Below, piece after piece: positions 26,601 through 34,460 of a DNA stretch of 64,000 nt. A program made the translations under genes and the position numbers. Source of the stretch: Hungatella sp. UBA3048 (GTDB taxonomy: Bacteria; Bacillota; Clostridia; Lachnospirales; Lachnospiraceae); contig DFCS01000023.1 of the NCBI GenBank assembly GCA_002367105.1, positions 26,849 to 90,848 on the forward strand. The letters are read 5' to 3'. The notes beneath the pieces were generated by a model. That model saw nothing but the letters and a program-made list of their open reading frames with translations, made no database searches and was not told where the DNA came from. Every line of letters starts with the position of its first letter. Position 1 is the stretch's first letter.

Positions 26601-28799
26601 CTGATCGTTTATACGACCGAGGTAACCGGTAATATCGGCACCAGCTTAAAGAATCAGGTCTCAGTGTCGGGCAGTTCAATCGATGGTACTGGCACCAATG
26701 CCTCTTATCAAGTCGATAGTTCTCATGCCAGCGCGACCTTGGTGCGCAATGGATACCTTGACATCCGAAAGGTTAATACTCAAAATCAGATCATTAACGG
26801 CGCTGTGTTTACATTATACACAGATAAAACGCTTGAAAACCCAGTTTTGACCAGCATCATGCGACCAGATGGTACATTGAGAATCAACCCGATTCCTGCG
26901 CCTAAAGCTTTTGGCGATCCTGCGTTTACCTACTATTTAAAGGAAACAACGGTTCCTGACACCTATGAATCAGACAATATGATTTATATTGTGACCGTTG
27001 CAAAGGATTCAAATAATAAAACCATAACTACGGTAGCAGGAAAAACAGCGGGTGAGGTTCTAACAGTTGTAAACTACCAACCAGATACAGTTGGTAATCT
27101 ATCCATTCGTAAGATGGTTGACGGCAATGCAGGTGATATCAACAAAGATTTTAATTTCACCATTAGGCTTACCGGCCAAAATATAGACGGCACTTACAAC
27201 TATATAGGCTCCGGTAATAAAGAAAACGGCCAGCTTACTATTACGGGCGGTCTTGGAACGGTTCAGCTTAAGCATAATGAAAGCATTACAATAACCGGAC
27301 TTCCGAAGGATACCACATATCTGGTAACTGAATCGGACTACACCGGCGATGGTTATCAGACTACCTTTTCAGGTGAGCATGGTACGATCGAAATTAATAA
27401 GACACAGACAGCGGAGTTTACCAACACTAAGTATTTGCCTGGCAGCCTTATTATCAAAAAAACGGTTGGAGGAAACACCAGCGAAACCGGGCCATTTGAA
27501 TTCACTGTAAGCTTTACAAAACCGGATGGAACACCAGATGGCAGCTTCTATAGCTATACTATTACAGGAGATGCTATGACAAAACAAATCAAGAACGGTG
27601 GTACGCTTTCTCTATCTGACGGACAAAGCGCCGTCATAACCGGACTTCCAAAGGATACGGCCTATACGGTAACTGAAAAGGATTATTCCGCAAGCGGATA
27701 CTCCTCTGCCTCCACTGGTTCGTCCGGTAAAATTGAAACAGATAAAGTGCAGACAGCAGCCTTTGTAAACACAAAATATCTTCCTGGTAGTCTGACTATC
27801 AAAAAAACAGTTGCCGGAAACAGCAACGAAACCGGGCCATTTGAGTTTACTGTTAATTTTACAAGACCGGGCGGTACACCAGATGACAGCTCCTATAGCT
27901 ATACCATTACAGGAGATTCCCTGACGAAATACATCAAGAGCGGCGGTACGATTTCTATCGCTGACGGGCAAAGCGCCACCATATCCGGACTTCCAAAGGA
28001 CACGGACTATACGGTTATTGAAAAAGATTATTCCGCAAATGGATATTCCACTGCCTCTACCGGCTCATCCGGCACTATTAAGACAGCTGAAGAACATGTG
28101 GCTGCCTTTATCAACACGAAGATTTTGCCCGGAAGCCTGACCATCAGCAAGACAGTTGCAGGAAGCGGAGCTGATACCAAAAAGAAGTTTGATTTCACAG
28201 TGTCCTTTAACGCAAGCGGTACCTATTCCTATACGGGAAAGGGTGTTTCTGACGGAACCATCAAGAGCGGTGATAAGATCTCACTTGCCGACGGGCAAAG
28301 CATCACCATCACCGGATTGCCTGACGGAACCAAATATCAGGTGACAGAGGCCAACTATTCCTCTGAAAGATACATAGCCGCACAAACCGGAGATACAGGC
28401 ATTATCCGTACACTTGAATCATCAGTTGCAGCATTTACCAACACATACCGCAAACCCACAGGCGGTGGTGGGGGCGGTGGCGGCGGAAAGACACCTTCCG
28501 TAAAGCCCAAACAGCCTGATCCAACACAGCCAGATCCAACTAAGCCTACCGAGCCAGGCACACCAACAACCGACGTAAAGCCCAGGGAAGAAATGACCCC
28601 CCAAGAGCTATATGATGTTTATGGTGAAGTACCTCTTGGCTATATAGTAGGTTCGAGTGGAAAACTCCATCCGATTGGCCTTCCAAAGACCGGCGATGAC
28701 ATATCCGATGATATTATAATTTACGGTTTTCTTATCATCTCGGCACTTCTAGGCCTGACATCTTCAAGCATATTGTGGAGAAAGCATTTTGATAAGTAA
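23652..28799 (+). CDS. Giant LPxTG-anchored surface adhesin with repeated beta domains
   Basis: About 1715 residues. AGGAGG (23639-23644) is 7 nt from the TTG at 23652 but only 1 nt from an ATG at 23646, so TTG is the likelier start. Numbering from the ATG: signal peptide 1-33 (basic RKQRR, hydrophobic core, cleavage after VWA); acidic linker to about 105; several isopeptide/DUF11-like beta domains (about 110-1030) with ITWTVTVN and VTDTLPVGWS motifs; a SpaA/Cna-B-type domain about 1036-1133 (GYLDIRKVNTQNQIINGAVF, then YYLKETTVP); four tandem repeats 1148-1602; nine glycines and a Pro-rich wall spanner; the sortase signal LPKTG at 1679 with a membrane helix and basic tail. It is probably a fimbria-like adhesin covalently attached to peptidoglycan. 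No sortase gene is in the window. Confidence 0.9.
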   Translation: MKIRKQRRLVSWLLVLMMVLNVFSPLNNVWAKELDTMNDSSDHVIEISNHDNVATGSQAHKPDSSGKEEKNNTPDEPEELDEGQVNEPTTATDSNASTPSGNLSLLPEFMDMVPKDVTELLGNLTISINQNGSSVTEIIAGQNFTVEGSFDVPVEGDSISDPDQYVSYGDYAILKLDDSITIVGSPTLTLLFNGEKVGTLTFENGQARIDFNGEELKDPGISNVNCKFDAAMKYTGSDVTEENPKNNVYILGKEFTVKAPEIPITQTQIKTGRLSDDKTQIEWTVKVNAKKSSDISLLGYKFQDYLTNVGAYVEDSFMINGNEPSPKVIPDDSNLLSYEFGDVKGEQIITFRTMIPAGMLINGGTINNTAKFGKDTLVNTNTVPITIQKKNLIKKEGKPGDGLSEGTYNPNNRTITWTVTVNQDQIPLQDLTVTDKLPTSPAGLSWKSAKWEYESAADTWAELTTGDGLTDVPTYTTEPENGQYTLAGTTSKKVRLTIVCDVANDAYVGAVKTYWNTATLTWTGMPSGTFSASANVGIGIDSLTKGYVSTDYSLRQIEWKATVDLKNQSGFQDPSSLRVYDLLIYGNSVNLDSTNLNTLVGGEYKKIAPKYGQKVVNESGTENENWTKNGLNFTIQPVTVNSTRVGDLLVVSGFNTDKAYTYNFKSQVLDPNIFAANTGKYISNTASLYYGTVHLDDGNAGTTYNSSVLNKQVLKAGTKTVGDSGNGFNSLDKTAVFRLNINKDGFDLTSADIENGKLGKVTVTDTLPVGWSFVDIDTDVKYQLYTSSDTLVTDDSEIIESTNISGQSAAFVFKKLDKAYYILVKAKLSDDQYLKYLEASYSNGRTDPYQIATNTVKMTAEGDNKWNPETTTSVQVSTQFLIKNVNTGKEPLEWIIKFNPYDLPDLKNIKITDKIPVGLELPFERNGSLDLTAFHITEYDQMINGAFPTSGGNVLTTEQLQGRITYDKDSRALTFTPTDGKLYLIVYTTEVTGNIGTSLKNQVSVSGSSIDGTGTNASYQVDSSHASATLVRNGYLDIRKVNTQNQIINGAVFTLYTDKTLENPVLTSIMRPDGTLRINPIPAPKAFGDPAFTYYLKETTVPDTYESDNMIYIVTVAKDSNNKTITTVAGKTAGEVLTVVNYQPDTVGNLSIRKMVDGNAGDINKDFNFTIRLTGQNIDGTYNYIGSGNKENGQLTITGGLGTVQLKHNESITITGLPKDTTYLVTESDYTGDGYQTTFSGEHGTIEINKTQTAEFTNTKYLPGSLIIKKTVGGNTSETGPFEFTVSFTKPDGTPDGSFYSYTITGDAMTKQIKNGGTLSLSDGQSAVITGLPKDTAYTVTEKDYSASGYSSASTGSSGKIETDKVQTAAFVNTKYLPGSLTIKKTVAGNSNETGPFEFTVNFTRPGGTPDDSSYSYTITGDSLTKYIKSGGTISIADGQSATISGLPKDTDYTVIEKDYSANGYSTASTGSSGTIKTAEEHVAAFINTKILPGSLTISKTVAGSGADTKKKFDFTVSFNASGTYSYTGKGVSDGTIKSGDKISLADGQSITITGLPDGTKYQVTEANYSSERYIAAQTGDTGIIRTLESSVAAFTNTYRKPTGGGGGGGGGKTPSVKPKQPDPTQPDPTKPTEPGTPTTDVKPREEMTPQELYDVYGEVPLGYIVGSSGKLHPIGLPKTGDDISDDIIIYGFLIISALLGLTSSSILWRKHFDK
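27087..28452 (+). repeat. Four tandem repeats of about 345 bp in the adhesin
   Basis: Units begin at 27087 (348 bp), 27435 (345), 27780 (345) and 28125 (about 328). Each encodes GSLTIKKTVAG-like starts, a TYxYTITGD strand, the core DGQSATISGLPKDT and an end of the form AAFxNTKxLP. Units 2 and 3 are nearly identical at protein level; units 1 and 4 are more diverged. Such repeats can expand or contract by recombination. Confidence 0.9.
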
Positions 28800-28831
28800 C
28801 TGCTGAAGATGCTGTACTACAGGAACAAACA

Positions 28832-28868
28832 GACAGGAGGAAAATCATTCAATGATTTTCCTCCTGTC
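28832..28868. terminator. Strong hairpin after the adhesin gene
   Basis: Perfect 18-nt arms (GACAGGAGGAAAATCATT and its complement) around one central base. Downstream on either strand there is only a weak T run, so it is a terminator or an mRNA-end stabiliser shared by the convergent adhesin and nuclease genes. Half of it contains a good AGGAGG, but no ORF follows. Confidence 0.65.
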
Positions 28869-28913
28869 ATACTACCTATAGTCAATCCTCTGCATAAATC
28901 TGCCTTAAAGTAT

Positions 28914-29771
28914 TTAGCTCACAACCTTAATTCCTTCTCTTTGAGCAACCGAAAACACCATTTTTTCCGGCACTCCCAACATTTTAACCGCCTGGTTTAT
29001 ATGATTGTCATTATGTAGAAAGTTGGCAACTAATTGCTCCATTCCCTTTTCTAGTCCTTTCTCAAGTCCTTTCTCAAGTCCTTTTTCCAGTCCTTCTTTC
29101 CAGCCCCTTTCAATCGCTTCATCCACAATCGCTTCGCTTAAATTACACATAATATTGATCCTCCTTTCCAAATCCGGTTCCATTGGTATCTTAAATTCTT
29201 CTGATAAAATCTCCCCTTTTTCTTTTGCTGATAAATGGGAGGAAAATAAAGTTCCTAAGAGTCTATGAAGCTTTGATCCGTCGTTTTCTCCTGCAAGTTC
29301 CTTCGGCAGACCCACGATTATAACGCCGAGCAGATTATACCTCCCCATATCACCGGACTTTCCTACAATCTCTCTCTTATTCATTCCAAACTCCGTAATG
29401 GTGTTGCCGACTCTTTCTGGCGAGTTCATGCAAATCCAAATAGAGTACACCTTTTTAATATCATCATAATTAGGAATTCTAAATTCTGTATCCAGCTGAG
29501 CTGAGATCATACGGGTCGTATAGAAAACTCCTCTTGTGACAATTGGGTAACCTGGATAAAAATTTTTCTGAGCTTCAACATCCAGTATCATCTTCATCTT
29601 TCCAATTTTTCCCGGGGCCCAGACAAAGAAATGAACATCATAATTAACCCTGCCTTCATAAGGAATCCGGCTCTCTGTGTTAATCCCCGTGATAACAGGC
29701 ATAACTCCCTTTTCACCATTGCCCAAGTCTTCTTTCAGATAGTTTGTTTCTCCTGGATTTACGGGAACCAT
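28914..29771 (-). CDS. Rpn / PD-(D/E)XK nuclease family transposase-like protein, N-terminally truncated
   Basis: 285 residues. It has the PDDEXK_2 core, with the acidic residue in VNYDVHFFVWAP, the E-x-Q in ILDVEAQKNFYPGYPIVTRG, then RMISAQLDTEF and VYSIWICMNSPE, and a C-terminal run of GLEK repeats. Full-length Lachnospiraceae relatives have about 50-80 more N-terminal residues. Here the frame is open back to a TGA at about 29840 without another ATG, and that extension does not resemble the family start. Known: Rpn proteins are recombination-promoting nucleases spread among gut bacteria. Here the gene is probably a 5'-truncated relic, although catalytic residues remain. It is convergent with the adhesin gene. 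Confidence 0.75.
   Translation of the reverse strand: MVPVNPGETNYLKEDLGNGEKGVMPVITGINTESRIPYEGRVNYDVHFFVWAPGKIGKMKMILDVEAQKNFYPGYPIVTRGVFYTTRMISAQLDTEFRIPNYDDIKKVYSIWICMNSPERVGNTITEFGMNKREIVGKSGDMGRYNLLGVIIVGLPKELAGENDGSKLHRLLGTLFSSHLSAKEKGEILSEEFKIPMEPDLERRINIMCNLSEAIVDEAIERGWKEGLEKGLEKGLEKGLEKGMEQLVANFLHNDNHINQAVKMLGVPEKMVFSVAQREGIKVVS
29044..29091 (-). repeat. 12-bp tandem repeat encoding GLEK units
   Basis: Four successive 12-nt units of the form CCTTTCTCAAGT (plus strand) encode four GLEK units in the C-terminal coil of the Rpn-like protein. Two central units are identical. Such repeats vary in number between Rpn homologues. Confidence 0.85.
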
Positions 29772-29893
29772 TGATAAGCCAACGGTATTATGGTATTTAT
29801 CCTTAGCATGTAAGAGAGGAATTAAAAAAGAGGATGCAATTCAGTAGACACCCAATGGAGAAGTACATTGGGCAGTCGTCAAGCGGAAGTACA

Positions 29894-30316
29894 TTATTTC
29901 AAAGCCACTTTATATTTTATTACGGTAAATAAGTCATCCAACTGACACTCTTCGCTCATATCACAAATAAGTGGTATTAGTTTTCCAACCAAAGCGGCAT
30001 TTCGCAACTGTATCTTTAATTCTTCTGCAATCTCCAAATCCATTACGCCAGAGCATGTCTTCTCAGTGAAGAAAAAAGATAACTTGAAAAAGCCTTCCCA
30101 AACAGAAAGCCAAAATATAGTCTTTTTCCGTTTGCTGCCTTTGCAAAGCCATGCCTTCCCATCCTTATAATACCTCCAGTCAAGTGACAATTCGGGAAAA
30201 GACTCCGACAGCCTGTACAGAAACTGTTCATATGATACGGAGGCTTCCCCCAATGCTTCATGGATAACTTCAGAAGCAGGGAATATATTTACATCTCTTA
30301 ATAATTGCTTTGGCAT
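29894..30316 (-). CDS. DUF3788-like protein
   Basis: About 140 residues from the ATG at 30316 (AAAGGA upstream); an in-frame start at 30349 is less likely. LDWRYYKDGKAWLCKGSKRK followed by TIFWLSVWEGFFKLSFFFTE matches the pattern of DUF3788, small cytosolic proteins of unknown function with a WxYY...KK...F...G.F core. There is no signal peptide or membrane helix. Relatives are common in Clostridia, often as single genes. The neighbours on both sides (truncated nuclease, interrupted VOC gene) suggest a patch of genome in turnover. Function unknown. Confidence 0.72.
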   Translation of the reverse strand: MPKQLLRDVNIFPASEVIHEALGEASVSYEQFLYRLSESFPELSLDWRYYKDGKAWLCKGSKRKKTIFWLSVWEGFFKLSFFFTEKTCSGVMDLEIAEELKIQLRNAALVGKLIPLICDMSEECQLDDLFTVIKYKVALK

Positions 30317-30430
30317 AATAAACATCCTTTCTCTATGGGCAATGAACAAATCTTTATTTGCATGATACCATTACGGTTATTGTGGTTCTCCAAGTCTGAT
30401 GAGTAATCAAAAATGATTTTTCAGACCAAC

Positions 30431-30838
30431 TTAATGCTCTGTTTCCTTATCTTCCGTATCAATACAAAAAGGATGGCCGGAAGGGTCCAGCATGGTTCTG
30501 GATGTATTAAAAAATTGATGGCTTGCTTCTTTTGCACCACATTCAATCGCATGTTTCACTCCTTCATCAAGATTGTCTACCAATAAATCAAGATGAAGCA
30601 TTTGCCCCTGTTTTTCCGGTTCCCACGGCCAAACAGGAGGGTTATAGCCTTCCACCTCTTGGAATGCAATCACTGAACCTGTTGGAGATGTAATAGCTGC
30701 CTAGCCGTTTGCCTGCGGATGCGTCCATTCCCATCCCAAAAGCTTACTATAAAAATCAGCCATAATACCTGCATCAGCACAGTCAACGACAATATTTATC
30801 CTGTTAATTTTAACACGATTGCTGCTTTCTCGGCTCAT
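30431..30838 (-). pseudogene. VOC/glyoxalase-like protein interrupted by a stop codon
   Basis: A full-length VOC-family frame starts at the ATG at 30838 (AAGGAAGG upstream; INIVVDCADAGIMADFYSKL, then LGWEWTHPQANG). It meets TAG at 30703-30701 and continues in the same frame as AAITSPTGSVIAFQEVEG and the second half of the fold to 30431. The stop probably replaces a Trp codon (TGG to TAG). Without it the protein would have 135 residues, a normal length. Family members bind a metal between paired beta-alpha-beta-beta-beta units and include dioxygenases and resistance proteins; the function here is unknown. The second half alone (from about 30673) has no ribosome-binding site. Confidence 0.82.
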
Positions 30839-31127
30839 AAATATCCTTCCTTTCGTAAGTCCTATGATTCGTTAAGGCCCCCATATTCTTTCGCTCAATT
30901 ACCCAATGTAAATATAACATTCATTGTCTACGCGTAGGATATCAATGCCATGAGCACCTTTTTTAATGTCCTGAATTTATGTTTTGAAAATGAATGTGAT
31001 AAGTGATAAGTAAAATTGAACAAATTAACCAATTGAGGCTTCAGTACGTACTTTTAAACCTTGGCGTACTTTCTTTGCGGATATACTCTTCATCTTTAGC
31101 GGAGTAACTGGGGCGCATCACACCAAT

Positions 31128-32444
31128 TTATTTCTGCTGCTGCAAATATTTACTGACCGTCCTCTGAAATATTTTCATGCTGCTGTCAACATTTTTATTT
31201 TCCTGCAGAATCTTGGATACCTCACCATCGGCCAGATTCATGATCTGCTGGTACTGCAATAGCTTAGACTCAATGATGCCATCCTCAATGACATTATAAA
31301 GCAGGGTACTGCTGATTACCTGCTCTCCCTCATCCATGTCCTCCTGTATGATATTTGCCCCTTCTTTAGAAGAAGCTACACTCTTTAAGGCTGGAACTCC
31401 CTGGGAGTATAAGAATACATCCATCTGCATTTCCGGACTATAGGTCAGCTGTTTCAAAAATTCCCATGCTAATTTTTCATGCTTTGTCTTACTGTTGATC
31501 CCCATCAGCAGAGCATCTACCTTTGATATGTTTTTCCCTTCCCTTCCCGCCGGGAATGTGATACAGTCCCACTGAAACCTGGTGTACTTTTTGATCCGGT
31601 AAGGATAGGTCTTATAGGTACGGTATTCCGCAAAGGTCAGTGGCATGAACGCAACCCTTCCCTCATTAAAATCTTCCTGGGTAACGCTCTGTCCCTGGTT
31701 TAGGTCATTCAGCCGTTTGATATATTTGATTGCGTCAAGGACCCGGCTATCGGAAAAGGAAATCTGTTCCTGGTTTTCGTCATACAGTTTTCCTCCGCTG
31801 GTGTAAAACGCATCCCGCCAGCTGTAATTATAAGTGCCGAACTGATCCAAAAGTCCGTCCTTATCCGTATCTTTTGTCACCTTCCTGCATATTTCGTACA
31901 TATCCTCCCAGGTCCAGTCCTCCCTCGGCATCTGGATCTTCTCCTTTGCCAGCAGAGATTTATTTACAAACATGAGAGTGGGTACTGTTTCATAGGGAAG
32001 AGCATACTGACGTCCGTTGCGACAACCCGTATTCAGGGCCGTGGTAAAAAAATCCTCTTTGTAAAAGGTATTATCCCCTGCCATCAGCTCATCCAAATCC
32101 TTCATGACTCCCAGGGAAGTGTACTTATCAAAGTCCGAATCCAGAACCATGAACACATCCGGCATCTCTCCTTCCAAGAGTTTACGGGCGCACCATTCCG
32201 AATAATCCTCCTTTGCGATTCCGCTGTAATAATGGATCTTCACATTGGGATGAGATTCCTCAAAGCGTTCCACCGCTTTGTCTATGATCTTAAAGCTGTT
32301 GGCACTGGCCACATCCCAGTTGCTCCCTGTGAACATGCCGAATTCCAGAACTGTTTCCCTATGCTGATCGCGGTAAATTAAGGCCGCTGCGGTCAGCGCC
32401 CCTATGAAGGCACTCATGCAAAGGCGCTTTCTCCACTTCCCCAT
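31128..32444 (-). CDS. ABC transporter family 1 (MalE-like) solute-binding protein, membrane-anchored
   Basis: 438 residues. A short basic N-terminus and a hydrophobic segment (LCMSAFIGALTAAALIY) without a lipobox cysteine suggest an uncleaved anchor or a non-lipid signal. The mature part is a family 1 solute-binding fold: VERFEESHPNVKIHYYSG, GEMPDVFMVLDSDFDKY, ALPYETVPTLMFVNKSLL, DWTWEDMYEICRKVTKD, GVPALKSVASSK. No cognate permeases of the MalFG type are adjacent. It is the last gene of a chain beginning with a sugar importer and a two-component system, 32 nt after the response regulator. It may act as an extra sensor or share another importer's permeases. Its sugar is unknown. Confidence 0.83.
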   Translation of the reverse strand: MGKWRKRLCMSAFIGALTAAALIYRDQHRETVLEFGMFTGSNWDVASANSFKIIDKAVERFEESHPNVKIHYYSGIAKEDYSEWCARKLLEGEMPDVFMVLDSDFDKYTSLGVMKDLDELMAGDNTFYKEDFFTTALNTGCRNGRQYALPYETVPTLMFVNKSLLAKEKIQMPREDWTWEDMYEICRKVTKDTDKDGLLDQFGTYNYSWRDAFYTSGGKLYDENQEQISFSDSRVLDAIKYIKRLNDLNQGQSVTQEDFNEGRVAFMPLTFAEYRTYKTYPYRIKKYTRFQWDCITFPAGREGKNISKVDALLMGINSKTKHEKLAWEFLKQLTYSPEMQMDVFLYSQGVPALKSVASSKEGANIIQEDMDEGEQVISSTLLYNVIEDGIIESKLLQYQQIMNLADGEVSKILQENKNVDSSMKIFQRTVSKYLQQQK

Positions 32445-32476
32445 TCCTGTTACCCCTTTGTTCTTCTATTTACATA

Positions 32477-33145
32477 CTAAGTTTCTATCCGCTTTCTTAC
32501 ATTCGTCTGGACAGCCCAGATCGCCAGCTGGGTGCGGTCCCTAAAATCCAGCTTGTTTAAAATTGTACTCAAGTAATTGCGGACCGTTCCCTCAGAAAGG
32601 TTTAAGGCCTTTGCAATTTCCTTATTGCTGGCCCCCTTCTCCACCTGGGCGATGATCTTCCATTCCGTTCTGGTCAGCTCGTCCATGTTTTTCTCCCGGA
32701 CAGAAACGGTATCATCCGCCTGGGCCATCTGGGAAAAGAAACGCAGTACCTTTGTTGCAATATCCGGATTGATCATTGCCCAGCCATTGTAAACCGTTGT
32801 AATGGCTCCTACCAGTTCATCCATGGAGACCCCTTTCAGCATATATCCGCTTGCCCCGTATTTTAACGCATTATATACGTATTCGTCATCATCAAAGGTA
32901 GTCAGTATAATGATCTTGATCTGGGGGTAGCTTTCCTTAATGATCTTTGTGCACTGCACACCGTCCATCTTTGGCATCCGCACATCCATTAAAATCACGT
33001 CCGGCTCGTTCTTCCTTACGCACCGGATCACCTCCTGGCCGTCTGCGGCCACATCGGTCACCGTCATATCCTGTCTGCTGTTTAATACGATCTGCAGACT
33101 CTGACGGATTAATTCCTGATCATCCGCAATCAATACTTTAATCAT
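32477..33145 (-). CDS. NarL/LuxR-type response regulator
   Basis: 222 residues from the ATG at 33145 (GGAGGGGAG upstream), which overlaps the kinase stop by 8 nt. Receiver domain: acidic pair in IADDQE, phospho-acceptor Asp in VILMDVRMPKMDG, Thr/Ser in IIILTTFDDDE and Lys in MLKGVSMDEL. The C-terminal GerE-type helix-turn-helix has EKGASNKEIAKALNLSEGTV and RNYLSTILNKL. It is the cognate partner of the kinase encoded immediately upstream. Likely targets are the sugar importer and kinase/aldolase genes of the same locus, which share a motif upstream (39448-39474 and 42074-42119). That link is inference. Confidence 0.93.
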   Translation of the reverse strand: MIKVLIADDQELIRQSLQIVLNSRQDMTVTDVAADGQEVIRCVRKNEPDVILMDVRMPKMDGVQCTKIIKESYPQIKIIILTTFDDDEYVYNALKYGASGYMLKGVSMDELVGAITTVYNGWAMINPDIATKVLRFFSQMAQADDTVSVREKNMDELTRTEWKIIAQVEKGASNKEIAKALNLSEGTVRNYLSTILNKLDFRDRTQLAIWAVQTNVRKRIET

Positions 33146-34451
33146 AAGTCTCTCCCCTCCGAATCGGTATTCTTGCATTGACGATGAACCCATCGCTTCC
33201 GTCAAACGTCACAACCCCACTTAACATCCTGATCCGCTCTTTCATGTGCTTTGTTCCGAAACCGTTTTTTATTTCCTTACACCCGATTCCATTGTCCTTA
33301 ATCTGAATCAGGATGTCCTGACTTTCCCTTTTCATGGTGATCCAGATCTCCTTTGCATGTCCGTGGCGCATGGCATTGGTGATCCCTTCCTGAACCACGC
33401 GGTAAATGGCATTTTCCTCATCTTCATCAAACTTTAAGTTCTGGACCCTGCAATCAAAATAGATCCTGGTTTCTGAAACCGCATTAATATCCGTGACCAT
33501 TTTGTTAATCGCATATTCCAGGCTGAAACGCTCCAAGGCATCCGGCCTCAATTCGCTCACCGATCGGCGGATATCCTTTATCCCATCTCTGGTGACCTTG
33601 GAGATCTGTTCCAGCTGCTTCTTTGTTTGCTCCGGGGAAGTCCCGATGATGGTAAGACAGGCATCGATCCCTGCTGCGATTCCGGTCAGTGTGTGGCCCA
33701 GAGTGTCATGTATCTCTCTGGCCAGACGGTTCCTCTCCCTTGTTTCAGCCATTTTTTCAGCCATGAGGGAATACTTTTGAAGCTGCTCATTGACCTCCTG
33801 AAGCTTTTCATTGAGTCCGTGAATCTCATCTAAATTTCCCTGCTGCTCGTTGATGATGTTAACACAATATACAACAAACACAATGACATTTAAGGATATT
33901 AAAATATTGTATGCACTTAAAAGGTACTGCTGCACCGATGCACTGTAATAAGAGATGTAATCCTGGATGGAGTACAGACGGTAGGAAATGGACAATAGCT
34001 CATAGTCAGCCAATATAAAGCTTCCGATGGCAACGGCAGCCAGGATATATCTTGATTTCCCGTTCTTCACATACATGATGACATTGGAAAATACCAGAAG
34101 CAGGATTCCGTTATAATTAAAATTTAAAAGAATGATGATCATAAAGCAAATGATGAAATCTGCAACCAGGCTGGTAAGGATGACCTTGCTGTTATTAGGA
34201 AACAAACGGTCACGAATTACCATGCTTAAGGTCAGCAGTCCTAAAAGAAGGGCACAGAGCCATATTTTTGCATAAGGATACCATACAACTGCCTGGATCC
34301 CGTTTAAGAATTCCCTTGCAGCATACGCCCTGCGGATTTTTTCAATTGTCCAGTAAATAAATATGCTGATCCCCATGACCGAGATCATGTTTAAGGCCAG
34401 GATCCCCACCTGAAGGAGACCGATCCGGCTGTTGATTTTTTCTGCTTCCAT
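33138..34451 (-). CDS. Membrane sensor histidine kinase, HisKA_3 (NarX/LiaS) type
   Basis: 437 residues. Five or six hydrophobic helices fill residues 10-190 (for example LNMISVMGISIFIYWTIE and YNILISLNVIVFVVYCVN), followed by a coiled coil. The phospho-acceptor His is in RLAREIHDTLGHTLTG near residue 245. The ATPase domain has YRVVQEGITNAMRHGHA (N box), IQIKDNGIGC (G1) and GFGTKHMKERI. There is no extracellular binding domain of its own, only short loops, so it probably reads a signal through a partner. The gene starts 9 nt after a lipoprotein sugar-binding protein, the likely partner, and overlaps the response-regulator start by 8 nt. Confidence 0.92.
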   Translation of the reverse strand: MEAEKINSRIGLLQVGILALNMISVMGISIFIYWTIEKIRRAYAAREFLNGIQAVVWYPYAKIWLCALLLGLLTLSMVIRDRLFPNNSKVILTSLVADFIICFMIIILLNFNYNGILLLVFSNVIMYVKNGKSRYILAAVAIGSFILADYELLSISYRLYSIQDYISYYSASVQQYLLSAYNILISLNVIVFVVYCVNIINEQQGNLDEIHGLNEKLQEVNEQLQKYSLMAEKMAETRERNRLAREIHDTLGHTLTGIAAGIDACLTIIGTSPEQTKKQLEQISKVTRDGIKDIRRSVSELRPDALERFSLEYAINKMVTDINAVSETRIYFDCRVQNLKFDEDEENAIYRVVQEGITNAMRHGHAKEIWITMKRESQDILIQIKDNGIGCKEIKNGFGTKHMKERIRMLSGVVTFDGSDGFIVNARIPIRRGETYD

Positions 34452-34460
34452 CTCTTCTAC

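Noticed and set aside
28469..28493. Poly-glycine (GGT/GGC) run in the adhesin as a sequencing artefact
   Set aside because: The frame continues correctly into the proline-rich spacer and LPKTG signal, so it is a genuine flexible linker.
29820..29890. CCCAATG/CATTGGG inverted repeat as a possible insertion-element end upstream of the Rpn-like gene
   Set aside because: Only 7-bp arms, no matching partner at the other end of the gene, and no target duplication seen.
31046..31122. 25-codon minus-strand frame (MRPSYSAKDEEYIRKE) right after the family-1 binding protein
   Set aside because: It is short with only a weak ribosome-binding site. It could be a relic, but the evidence is too thin for a feature.
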